Assembly: GCF_042242105.1 (NCBI RefSeq)
Contig: NC_092022.1
Location: forward strand, 25,697,501 to 25,761,500
Length of the DNA: 64,000 nt
Reading direction: 5' to 3'
Source of the DNA: Pempheris klunzingeri
Taxonomy: Eukaryota; Chordata; Actinopteri; Acropomatiformes; Pempheridae
Under the pieces are notes generated by a model. That model searched no databases. It had not been told where the DNA came from and saw only the letters and a list, made by a program, of their open reading frames with translations. This document shows positions 35,679 through 47,700 of this stretch, in pieces; the first letter of the stretch is position 1; every line of letters begins with the position of its first letter. A program made the position numbers and the translations under genes.

Positions 35679-36168
35679 GTAAGCTCTTCAGCAAACCTTT
35701 CTTATTTATTTAACGCAGGTTATTGTTACACCAGTGAGTGTGTCCATTGTTTTCCAAATAGCCACACGGATGTAGCGATACATACATGTTTTAATTAGAA
35801 TTAGCTCTTAGTGCGATCGAGATAAGGCTGTCTAACGTTTTCTTAAGGCGTTGTGTTGTTTGGCTTTAGCACCAAACACCGTTCAGTAACTTAACGTTAA
35901 CTACAGCAGGATCCTTTTTCTCATCGGCACGGCTTTTGTGAAGTGTTCCAGTTTTATACCAGTCTGTTAACTTTAATGTTAATTTAGTGATTAAGTTTTC
36001 ATCAAACATTCCGCTGTGACCCAGCGCCATTATTACTAAGCTGCTAGCTCCCTTGATTAGTTTAGATTAGTTAACCCACAGACTTGACTTGGCTCCAGAG
36101 GGCCTTCACTGAGGGTTTCCGTGCTTCCTGTGGCTTCTTGTTAAGGTTGAACTACACATTTTGAGACA

Positions 36169-39100
36169 ATGGCCGACAGCGAGCCGAGTGAGACCGTCTG
36201 CTCAGAACTGTACGAGTTCGATGCTCCGTCCCACGTAGTGGACCTGAAAGAACTGCAGAACGGCGACAACGAGGACCGCTGGTTTGGTGAGTCCCCTTTG
36301 AACCTCACTCCTGTGCAGGTGTGGTTGAGTTGTTGACACCGTAGAAAATATTCGCTGGTTTTTTTTTTTTTTTTTGTTCGGCCTGCGGCATCCGGAGCCA
36401 TTGAACGCACCATTATTCTCTCCTGTGGTTGATCCTGTTTGTCAGAAGTGCTCATGGCTGCTGGTAATGTCGGGATGAGTTCTCCATTAGCTCCTCATGC
36501 AGATAGTCAGACCCCCCCCACCACCACCACCACATTACACTGGACATAAGACATAAGTAGCAAATGTTACACAGTAAAGAGAATCTTCACTTGCAGGAAG
36601 TGAGTTGAAATGTCTTCCTCCCAACATTCCCCAGAAAGATGTAGAAATATCTTGTGTTTACCTTTTTATTAAAAGGGCTCAAGAGTAGAAAAAGTGGCAC
36701 ACTATCAAAGCAAGCATTGCCTGTAGAGACAGAGATGGTTCAGACACAGGCCTCCGACTGATCCACAGTCAATAAGAATGAGCAACTTGGAGGACTAACT
36801 TTCATCAGTGACCCAGCTCTGGATGCTCCGGACGCTCCGACCTGCTTCAGTCTTGTTGATGTGACCGTCTCCTCTGTGCAGAGCAACAGTCCAGGGGAGC
36901 AGATGGTCACCTTAAAACCCCTCTGAGACACGAGACCTTTAAGAGAAGTGATACGCTCAACCTGCCGAGAGCAATCGTCAGCCCTCAAGTCAAGACCGAC
37001 GTGGACTCTGGTTAGTCTTCTTTACACTGTAGCTAATTACTAATGATGCACTTGTAAATATTTAAGATCTTTACTATTAAGATAGAAGTTAACCATAAGT
37101 TTCTACCCCTGTAGTCTTGGAAGGTGGTTCTGCTTTGCTACAGCAAACAGCAACTTTGGTCATCTTGGAGTAGCAGCAGTTAAGGTGGCTCCCAGTGGTG
37201 ATGGTCAACACTGACATTAAGTCAGTACTAGAAGTAATGGGCTGTCAGACTGATGTGTAGTGCTCTCCTGCTGTATCCCACCGACCTATGAGTGGAAAAA
37301 TTGAATTTGATACTCTAGTGTATATTTGTTTGACACTTTTTCCCATAGTGACTTACATCAAGTGTGTGGATACGACCCAACACTGCAAAATTCATTGCTC
37401 CTATGGTATACAGTGACAGGGGAAAGCTGAGCTCTTGGTCATCATCTTCTGAATGGTCCTATATTCCAGGTCCCAGCACGTCCACAGCTCCACCTCCAAA
37501 CATCGTCACCTCCTGGGGTACAGGAACTCCAGGTCAGACTGGTGCCAAACCAAAGAGGACTGCAAACAGACCCCCTGCCCAACCAAGCAGGTACAGTCCT
37601 GTGATGCCTACCCTGATTACAAATGGAACTGCCTTAGAAATAAGTCGACTACTATAGATAGGGGCTTTAACTGTAGTTCTGAACGACAAAAGGATGAGAC
37701 GGCTTTTTTCACTTATTAGATTTTACTGATTAGTTATTTCCCCTAAGATACAAGAGAGGGAAACATGGATGCACTTTTAGAGGCCCCCAGCTTTTTAAAA
37801 ATGAGGGTCTAACAAAAGTTGCATCATGAGAAATGAAGAATCAAGTGTTTTGGGGAACTGATGCATAAATTCAGCACCTTGGTGTGGTTCCATTTTCTCA
37901 TTGTTTTTTTTTTTTTTTTTTTTTTTTTTAGGGTTTCCAAACGCAAAGGGCTGACCAGTGGTCCAACTGCACCACCATCAAAGAAACACAGAAAGTAAGT
38001 GTCATGGCTGCCTTGTCGTATTTTCCTCAAAGGGAAACTTTGTGTGTAAATGAACAATCTTTAACTCTCTTCCGTGTCACCTGCTCCACCCCCGGCATAA
38101 GTCTGCTGCATGATGTGCTTTGCATCACCCACCAAATGACAATCAAAGAGCTCCCCTAACGATAAAATTGTTGCTGTTTTACTGTTAACTCAGTCATAGT
38201 GATGGTGTCTGGAGTTTGAGAGTGGGGGAGTTCATTTGCATATACTACTAACATTTCAACCAGCTTTGGATCATTCTGAAGTATCCCTAAGAAGTTTTCC
38301 CGCCCTTCATCAGTGGCTTTTAGGTCCAGATTAATCACTACTGTAGATCTTTTTTAAATGTAAGTGAACACTTAAATGAATTAAAATAATGGTACCTGTG
38401 TGTTGTAGGAGTCCAGTTGGCAGACCAGCCCGAAAGAGCAGCAATGCCCCCAGCAGAAATGGGCAGCTGAAAACCAGGGCTGTGCCCAAGACCAAGGGAG
38501 CAGCCTCTGCTACTGTGAACACAGTGTGAGTGTGAGACCAGTCTGTGTCACCCTCCTGGACCTGGTTTGGACTGTGTGGTTGTCTTTTAATAATCATTTA
38601 CTTCTCAACTCTTTTGTCTTGATGCTGTTAATGGAAAGTAGAGTTCTAAATGACTCAAAGGAATAGTTTTCTCTTTAAATGAGACTGAAATATTTCTGCT
38701 GCTGAATGTGTCCACACAGGCCAGGTAGTTCTGAAGAGCAGGAACTGGAGCGCATCAGGAACCTCCAGAAGGAAGTGGCTCTGCATCGCAAGAAGAACGA
38801 GGCCAGCTACAAAGCTGCACTGGCTGGCAGTGAGTAGATATTTCTGACCTGATGTCTGGCTGTGATCATCAGGAAATCACCTTCATTATTTAACTTCTTC
38901 TCTAAAGTACCATTTTCTAAAACTGGAATTTAGGTCGACTCTTCTCGTTGAACTGTTATTGCAGATCCACCACAAAAGAAAATGGTCCTGTCTGCGACTG
39001 TCCCTAAAGAATTCCACTTTAACACCCGCGCTAAGGCAGTCGCCTCATCCACCACAGCCCACAAGAATGTGGACTTCATCACTCAGCTCCGTAAACCCTC

Positions 39101-40542
39101 CTCACCAGTAAGTATTTCACATCTGCAGTCACCTTAAAGTTATAGTGCAGCCTGACGAGGTTTAAGGTTTAAACCAATAATGATTCATGTAGAATGTGTC
39201 AGTCAAGCTGTGATCCACACAATAAGCCACAAGGATCCTAAAACAACAGAATACAGCAGAAACTTAAAGTAAAATCACACTAAAGAGGAAAGAAATTGAC
39301 CACTTGAGCCGCATCAAACACTCACAGTAGTGATTGGTTTTGTTTTTCAGGCAAAGGCTATGAAAGGTGCCACGGTGCCCCAACCGTTCAACCTGTCGAC
39401 GGGCAGCAAGAGGAGGTTGGAGGAACAGAGTGCCTACGTGCCCCTGGCCCAGCAGATCCAGCAGTTCCAGAAACGAACCCCCGACCGCTACCACCTGCGC
39501 AGTCGCAAGAGCCAAGCGAGAGGTGTGCACGAGAAGCTGGTTTTATTTTGGACACTAAGAGCTGGATGTGTTTTTAAGAGGCTAAATGTTTCTTCTCTTT
39601 AAGTGTAAGTGAGTCACAAGGGTTTTCATTGTTTGTCAGGGCCGTCCCCAGTAAAGGGTGACCACCTGAAGCTCACCCAGCCTCACACCCCACACCTGAT
39701 GACCCTCCAGAGGAGTCGACCACCCACTGTTAAGAGCAGCGCCGAGCTGGAGGCTGAAGAGGTGGACAAACTTCACCAGTAAGAACCTTTACCACCTCCA
39801 CCTCCCTGCCCTCCCTCTGTCACCAGGTCTTTGTTAACACGGAGATGCAGCACATTCTGTTATTAGGCTTTTTATACTTAACTCTGGAAATCTAGTTGAC
39901 CATAAACTCATGAATGCTCTGACATTTAACACAAGCTTGTGACAGTGGATTGGTCATTTGTCCCCTGCAAGGAATTTACTCTGCAGCCAGTAGTGCCTTC
40001 CTGTCAGAGCAGCAAATAGTTTATGGAGATCATGAATGTTTCTCATCACAGGTTTAAGTTCAAGGCGCTGGAGCTGAACAGGAAAATCCTAGAGAGTGCA
40101 GAGGGCCTGAAGAAGCCAGCAGTGAAGGAGCCCACAGTACCTGAAGGCTTTGAGCTGCAGGTTGAAAAAAGGCTCCAGGAGAGACAGGCCACCAAGCCTG
40201 AGGAAGACGAAGAGAAGCTGCACGCCTTTAAGTCCCAGCCTCTGCCCAAAAAGATCCTGGAAGGAGTGGTGGTGAGTTTAGATCCTGTTGCCCAAAACAA
40301 GGGTTCCCATTACAACTGGCTTGTTGAGAGAATATGAAACTACTGCCTGTAGTAAAGAGCACTTCCTCTTGTCAACAGGGACTGCCAGAGAAGAAAGTTC
40401 TGCCCATCACTGTGCCAGAGTCTCCAGCGTTTGCCCTCAAGAAGAGGGTTCATGTGGAGCCCAAGGTTGAGGAAGTAAGGACCCATTTGGTTGTCTTGAA
40501 TTTAACTCCTCCACCCCAGCAATCCCCATGGAAATGACCTTT

Positions 40543-40576
<34 letters not shown>

Positions 40577-42770
40577 AGGTGAAACGGCCGTCTCCTATAA
40601 AGGCCCCCCCAGTGCCTCACTTCGGCCTCCCCTTCCAGCCTCGGCTCCCAGCCAATCACAATGTGGAGGTCTGTCCTTTCTCCTTTGAAGAGCGGGAACA
40701 AGAGAGGAGGGCGCTGAAAGAGAAGAGGCTGGAGGAGAAGCGTAATGAAGAGGTGAGCTTCCACAGCCGGCCTCCTATTTAACCTCACAATAAACACTGT
40801 TACATCACCCTCGTGCTTCCTTTGAACTTTTCCAGGTACCTCAGTTCAAGGCCCAGCTACTGCCAGACTTCAACACCGTGGTCCTCCCTGAGAAGAAGAA
40901 GCTGGAGCCCACAAAGCCAGAGCCCTTCAGGCTGCTCGCCGACGAACGGGGGGCTGTGAGGAGCAGCCGCTGGGAACAGACGGTAGCACAGGATTTACCA
41001 GTGACCACATAGGATCAGGTTTTTATTCAGCAATAACCATCTAGACCTTCGACTTCAAATGTGTTCTCTCTGGTTTTATTGTTTTTAGATGAAAGAAGAG
41101 CAGAAACAACAGGTTGAAGCAGCAGTATTCAAAGCCAGGCCCAACACAGTCACTCATAAAGAGCCTTTCCAGCCCATAAAGGAGAGCCGGGTTACAGCAG
41201 GTAAGACTGTTAACATGCAGAGCTTCAGCGCAGACCACTGACCCTCACAACCCCCCTCTCCTCAGTGTCTGTCATGGAGACGCACTTCCTAAATGACCTC
41301 AGATGTTTTTCTTTGAGCTAAAATCATCAGATTATGCCGCTCAGCCCGTAGTCTCATGAGTGGGAACAGAGGATTACTGCACACAACACTAAAAACTAAA
41401 AGTGCACTCAGGCTTACTGGAGAGACCCTGGTGGAGATCTGTACTGTAACATAACATTAAATAATAGATATTGTGATTTGCTGTTCCATCCCTTGTTTTG
41501 ACTGATTTAATGCAGAACTGTTGGACACTGAGAAGCTTCCTGTGTGCAGCTGACTGCAGACTGTTTCATGATGTCTGTTCAAAGCTGCTGAAGCCGTCTC
41601 TGTGTTCCTGTTACGTCCTACCTGCCTGCCTGTCGCTACACTCTCTCTGATGGCATCCTCTCTTCCACAGTTCCTGATGCCTTCGAGCTGTCGACGGAGC
41701 GGCGGGCCCGGGAGCGGCAGGAGTTTGAGCGTCTGGCTGCTGAGAAGGAGGCTCTGAGGATGCTCATGGAGGAGGAGCAGAGACGGGAGGAGGGGCAGAG
41801 GGAGAAGGAGGAGATCGCCAGGCTGCGGCAAGAACAGGTGACTGCCGAACGCTTTATCATGTTGTGAGCTGGCTATGTGGTGATAAATGTGTTGACACCA
41901 CTGAGCATCAGCAGCGTGGGGCTCAAGTGCTCTGACCAATAGGACGGAGGTTTGTGACTATCTTCCAAAAAATGAAACCACAGATTTATTTAGTAACTAT
42001 CCTTTCTTCTTCTGCTAACTTACCCATATGACACAAACCTGGAGACAAGTTGTAGTACAGATCTGACTGGTACGTGTTTACAGCGTCTCTCCGCTCAGTT
42101 CATGGACGGGGTGTTCAGAGCTAACAGACCTGAACAGCCACTGCTTTCGTCTTTGCTTGGCCGTACTAAAGCTGCCCTCAAACTACTCTCCATGTAGTTT
42201 GTGGACAGAGTCGCACATGACAACATTGCACTGTGAATTTTCACCCTCTTGCTGACATCTGTTGCACTTCATAGCACAAAGTTTGGCTGTCAGTGATATT
42301 CAAATTTTGCGCTGTGGACTGCAGCAGCAGCAGCTTTCCAGGTGTTTTCTCTATTTTATAGATGTCTTATTGTTTTCTTTAACTCTAAAGATCATTGAGT
42401 CAGTCACTAAGTGGTTCAATACTTGCAGAGCTAATGTAGGACAACACTGTGTTAATCTGGACAGGAAACTCCAGAACACAGAATTTAACTTTAAGCTCCT
42501 GGAATAAAATGTTGGTTGTGGAGGCTGCTTTCCTCCCACCTGTCTGTCCTCTTTGGACGTGTAGAAGAACACGATATTAACAGTGGATCCTGACTGACCC
42601 TGCCAGAATGTCATGTCTGTGTGCAGCTTGTCTGACGTTGGTTTGGTTTACCTGTGCAGGTTCACAAGGCTCAGCCCATCAGACACTACAAGCCTGTGGC
42701 CCTGAAGAAGAGTGAAGTCCCCCTTACGGTCCCACATTCCCCCAACTTCTCTGATCGCTTCCGCCTGTGA
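36169..42770 (+). CDS. tpx2: TPX2, microtubule nucleation factor and Aurora A activator
   Basis: TPX2 is a spindle protein released from importin by Ran-GTP that activates Aurora A and nucleates microtubules. Sixteen coding exons: 36169-36286, 36882-37010, 37470-37590, 37932-37994, 38409-38525, 38720-38829, 38965-39107, 39351-39522, 39640-39778, 40052-40271, 40379-40474, 40579-40752, 40836-40982, 41089-41200, 41671-41837, 42660-42770. Phases join to 712 residues (human 747). The N-terminus has the Aurora A-binding pattern (ELYEFDAPS, then DRWF at 37-39). Basic importin-type clusters (SKRKG, KKHRK) lie near 125-145. The C-terminal half has family motifs: [56 protein letters not shown], and the end [14 protein letters not shown]. 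The start gives the known N-terminal motif and follows an untranslated exon. Confidence 0.93.
37903..37931 (+). promoter_or_regulatory. tpx2: Uninterrupted poly(T) acceptor tract in tpx2
   Basis: About 26 consecutive T residues run directly into the acceptor TAG of tpx2 coding exon 4 (starts 37932). This is an unusually long pure U tract at a 3' splice site. Confidence 0.8.
40543..40576 (+). repeat. (TG)n at a tpx2 acceptor
   Basis: About 16 TG units lead directly into the acceptor tcag of tpx2 exon 40579-40752, taking the place of a pyrimidine tract. Confidence 0.95.
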
Positions 42771-42940
42771 TCCACCCGTGTCCCCCCGCTCTGTCCGGGT
42801 CAGCAGAGGAAGGTTTCACCTCTCTTGTAAAGTTGTAAATGTATTTTAAATGACTGAAGCTTTTTCTCTTTCTATGTAATGTTGAGCTTTAGATTTAACC
42901 CCCATGCTGTAACTCCCTCTTTCTATATTAACTCGTTTTA

Positions 42941-42946
42941 AATAAA
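42941..42946 (+). terminator. tpx2: tpx2 poly(A) signal
   Basis: AATAAA lies 170 bp after the tpx2 stop codon, in a T-rich context. Confidence 0.7.
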
Positions 42947-42969
42947 GGTTCTGTTTTAAACAGGGAAAA

Positions 42970-43655
42970 CTCAGTTGTGTGGCGCTGAAGTTTCTATGAA
43001 TTTGTGGCTCTTTGGCTGGATGTGCCTGTTTCTCACACTGACAAATGAGTTGTTTGGCTCCTGCTTTCAGCCACTGAAACTAAAATAGGGCTGGTCTGGT
43101 AACATCACCTAATCTTGGCTGTTGGTGCTCAAATTTTGCAACTCAAGGTTGATGACTTAAACTGTACACTTCATCAATTAGTTTGATTTTGAAAGTAGTT
43201 CAGTCTTCTTCATTTAAAGTGAACCGTAACCCTTCTATAGGGCACTCATTGAAATTCAAAATTTCAACCCCAGACTGTTATTGGTCATTACGGGACTTTT
43301 TTTCTTGAGTTTTTCAAAAAAAATATTTAATGTTATGGTGAAAACGAGGTCAGTGAAGTCACCATATATGGTTTCTTGCCGGTCTGTCATGTAGCCTGAT
43401 TGTCGCTGATTGGCTTGGAGAAGTCTGGTAGTTCTGCTGCCTCATGGTGAGGAGGCAAGGGGCCCCACTGAAGTTACCAAATATAGTCCCTTGCCTGATA
43501 AAAGGTTTAGAATTCAGCAGTGACTAAATTTGACAGTAAGGTACTCTTGTTAATAAGATTCACATCTTTAGTGCTGTAGTTCAACTGCCTCCGCTCCTGT
43601 CAGGTGTATTCCACATTAAGACCGGAGGTCATGAGTCCAGACACGCTTCAGTTTC
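42970..43655. other. tpx2-plod1 tail-to-tail intergenic region
   Basis: No exon or named repeat was recognised. There is a short internal near-repeat, 'gaagt(c/t)accata/aatatgg/agt...cttgcc', near 43356 and 43472. Confidence 0.45.
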
Positions 43656-43660
43656 ACGGT

Positions 43661-43824
43661 TTTATTTAAGTCGTGTTCAAAGCACAGAATTGCCACCTGT
43701 GTGAGTACGTAACACTTTCAAATACTCAGCCGAGCAGCATCAGTGAGATAAGAGTTCAGATTCCAATATGAAATCTCACAAAAAGCAGTTATTGCTAATG
43801 CATAAAAAAAACTGGGAGTTTATT
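43661..43824 (-). terminator. plod1: plod1 poly(A) signal candidates
   Basis: AATAAA on the minus strand occurs at 43819-43824 and 43661-43666, giving a 3' UTR of about 0.9-1.05 kb. Confidence 0.5.
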
Positions 43825-44717
43825 GAACATATACAAAGAATAAATAAGAGGCGTAACAGTTTTTGGAGCGTCTTGACTCAAGATGGAGCTGGAAAATAAC
43901 TTTGTTTACAGACAAAGGTACAGTTCATGTAACTTACTGGAGTAAAATTCAACACAATTTTTTTACAAACATTTCTAGAAATCAAAGCTGAACCTCTGGT
44001 GACTTCCTGAGAGAATCCAGCTCAAGGCACAACACGGATCACCTGGATTACTGATCCACACCACACGCTCCAGACCAAGCAGGAGCCTTCACACTGGGCC
44101 AACAGCTGCACCAAACACCAGCCGACTCCACGTCTGATCGGTGCTCATTAAATCTAATACATTGAAGTAAAATGGAAGACGGCACCCTGAGTGAAACCCT
44201 GACGGGACCTTAAGGTTACATAACAGGTGGTGTTACATAATGGTGCATGTTCCTGAGCAGTGTCTCCTAAATCAGACCTAACCAGTTGACACAGAAAGCT
44301 GGAGCTATCATGGTGTTGTGGGGCTCTGGTGTAGCTGCTGCCCTCCCCGTCTGACCTCTGTGCTCCGCATGACGAGTTAAAAATTGGGTGTAATGTGACG
44401 AACGCCAGTGCTGTTCCAGACGTTCGTTTAGAAGTGGGACTAATTCTCTCTGAGAAAAGGATGAGTACACGGACACTGGCGTTTGAATCAAGTGTTACTC
44501 TGGACCCAATTGTTCTTTGAGTGTACTTCTGTGTTTGCACGTTCCATCACACCAGAGCGCTGATGTTGTACAGCTCATAAAGCTCGATCACAGTCCCGCT
44601 TCTTTAAATAAGCCGATCACCAGTGAAGAGAGCAGCTGTGATGCTGGGGGATGTGGCCGGTGTGTGTGTCCTGTTTGGTCTGGACTAGCCAGTGGTGTGT
44701 GCGCCATCTTTGGGAGT

Positions 44718-47700
44718 TCAGGGGTCCACAAAGGACACGGCGATGTACCGGACGCCGGCGGTGGTCGGCAGGCCTTCGTGGTAGTGTGTGAGGCGGCCCG
44801 GGTGCATGAGGGCCCAGCCTTTGCGAGGAGCCTGAACGGAGCAGTCGTAGCGGATGAACCTGCATCCACCACCCTGCAGTCACAACACAAGCACAGTATC
44901 ATCAGACGTGTCGACGACCTCCAGCCGGTTCTGCCACACAATGGATTTAGATCACAGTTGGCTGATACGGAGGCTCATTTCTGCCAATGTGCTGAAAGAA
45001 ATCCTGTAAATTCTTGTAATGAGAAACAAAATCTCAGGTCATTACTTAGAGAAATAGTTTCTCTTGACTCCTTTGGCAGCACATTGGCAGAAATGAGCTC
45101 CATATTTAAGGGGGTGACGGTGAAGAACAGTCTATGTGACCTCAGCTTCCATCGTGGCTTCCACAGAATGGAGGAGGCTGGTTATCAGTAACACGTGTGT
45201 TTCTGCTTGGAGTCCAAATGTTTAGCTGTGATTCACATCCCAAACCTTTTACCGTCTTCCAGGCAGCCATTGATTTTAGTTTATGTCTATGAGAAGCGTT
45301 TGATACAGAAGGGGGACAAACGACCTCCACCATCAAACACCAGAGGGGGGGGTGTTTTAGAGGAATGCATCATTCAATTAAGTTGATTTTAATTGTACAC
45401 TGAAATCAACAGAAACCAGTGGCTGTCTGGAAAGGAAGAGGGCAATCTAAGACTTTATACCTTCACCGCTCTGCTGAGAACTCTCTCTCTCTTTTTAACA
45501 CCAATACAACACGATCAATTATTGCACTGTACTGTATATATTGTACTGTAAAATGTGAGGTTTAAAGGGCACGTCTGTCCAATCAGTGTTGATGATAAAT
45601 GTAGTCTAGTCCCTTTTTTTTTTAAACCAAGAAAGCAGAGATCTTCCAGGTCACAGCTGCTGACCAGGAGGAACTACAGGCTACTTCAGCTTGGATTTCT
45701 AGTCCGGGTGGCCACATGCCACTCAAACAAAACTTCAGAATTGTCTTTGCTTGTGTTTGCAAACTAGCTCGTTCCCAGCAGTGAGAATAGTGTTTCCATG
45801 TGTGTTTCCAGGGTGTGACTCAGAAACAACCTTCGCTGGCAGCTTGTAATGGTACAAGAGAACACGGCTTCTGTGCGGTTTCATTTTCTGTTGATGATAA
45901 ACCTTATTATACCTCGGTACACCAAACAGTTGCTGAGCAGAGACTGTTACAGCTCTGTGCGTAGCCTCTGTAGATGCCTGAGTCTCCATTACGACGCTAA
46001 CTGCTAATGTGGAGAGAATGTGTCGGTTGGGTGTCGCACAATGCATCCAGGTGCATGTCAGCACCGCTGGGATGGCGACAGGACTACATTTCCCATCATC
46101 ACTGACTGGACAGCCACACTAGAAGTGGTTTACTCTCCCTTTAGTCCTCAGGAAGCCTTACTGGACCTCCTACACACTCACAACAGCTTCACAAAATAAA
46201 TATTTAGCAGATGTTTCTTGGTTTAAATCCACGTAGAATAAACTAAGAATACTGTAAACTAACGGCACATTGTTTAGTCCAATTTACTGAACATGCGGGG
46301 AAACAGCATGAATGCAACAATAAACATAAAGCTCCTTGCTTCAGCTGTTTGTGTCATGCAAAGACGACAGACTCAATCACAGAAATGACACAAATGGAAG
46401 GTATGAAACATCAGGATGATGAAGATGAACATGCCGAAATACGATGGCAGCACCATGCTTCGTCACACTTGGTTCCATACTGTAGTTCCTGCTCCTCTGT
46501 GCTCATGTGGAAATTGATATTTTCAGCCTTAAACAGGGTGAAAATGACCCCCAGTTCCTCCCAGTGTCCAGCGAGCACTGTGTATAGATCACTAGGTAAT
46601 AAGTGATTAGTCACTTCATGAATATTTACTTGGTTCTACTTGTTCTAACTTTGATTTACAGACACTTTGTGCTCAGTAAATGCTCTTTTAGGATGTAGTA
46701 AGCACGAGCAACCTGTTGGAAATGTCAGATTACTACCGACGTCTAAACACACTCACCTGGTAATCAAGGCCCACTCCATTGAGTGCAATGTTTATAGTGA
46801 ATGTGGAGGCATCGTGGTGCGGTCTCAAAAGGGGCTGCTCATCTGGCTTATATCTAACTACAAAGGCCAAGTCAAACTGAGCCTGCAAACACACAGACAG
46901 AAAAGAGTCATGCAAGCATTTGCACAGAAACGGCACACGTGGCCACAGACACACAGAGTGGGTACACCCCCGCTGCAGCTCCTGCTCAATAAAGAAAAGC
47001 TCCTGGTCCAGCATCCACTTCCAGAGATGGAACAGAGAAGCAGAGAGAGAAGTGCAGATCACCTGCAGCGTCACGTCCTATAGCTTCTATTACCTGCCGG
47101 CTCCCCCTCATTTACCTGGTAGTCAGTGTCTTTGCTGTTGAGAGCTATGTTAATAGTGAATGTGGAGGCATCGTGGTGAGGGCTGAGCAGGGGCTGCTCG
47201 TCAGGTTTGTACCTCACCACAAAGTTCAGGGGGGTGGAGCACTGATGAGAGAAGACATGTTGGTCAGCAGCAGCACAGGAACCAGTGAGGAGGCTGCGAC
47301 TGATGCTTCCAGTCGACCAGTCACTTAATCTTCACATCGAATGAAACATCATTAGTCTGTAATCCTCATTTGTTAGCTGCTGCTTTTAACTACTGTTCTT
47401 CAGTGACCACACATGTAAAGCTGTGTTTTTATCAATAACCTCAATAACCACTTTTGAAATTTGCATTTGTAATTGTAAGTCTGCTCTCTTCTCAGTCCTG
47501 CTGCTTCAATCCACGGCTGAAAATAGTCCCCAACAAATGCACTATTAAACAGTAAACTATATATTTGTGAGGGTTTCATCCTTTGAGAAGAAAAAGGAGG
47601 TTAACTATTCACTAACTATATTAGTTTTTAAATTAACTAGGTTTTTCTAACCAAATTATTTCCCATCCTTCCTCATTTCTTTCAAACAAATGTTCTCTAA

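Noticed and set aside
44517..45191. 224-codon plus-strand frame
   Set aside because: It is antisense to the last plod1 exon and 3' UTR, with no recognisable motif.
46930..47075. A third copy of the plod1 catalytic exon between A and B
   Set aside because: The frame here has no PHHDAS or VVRYKPDE motif; it is intronic read-through into exon B.
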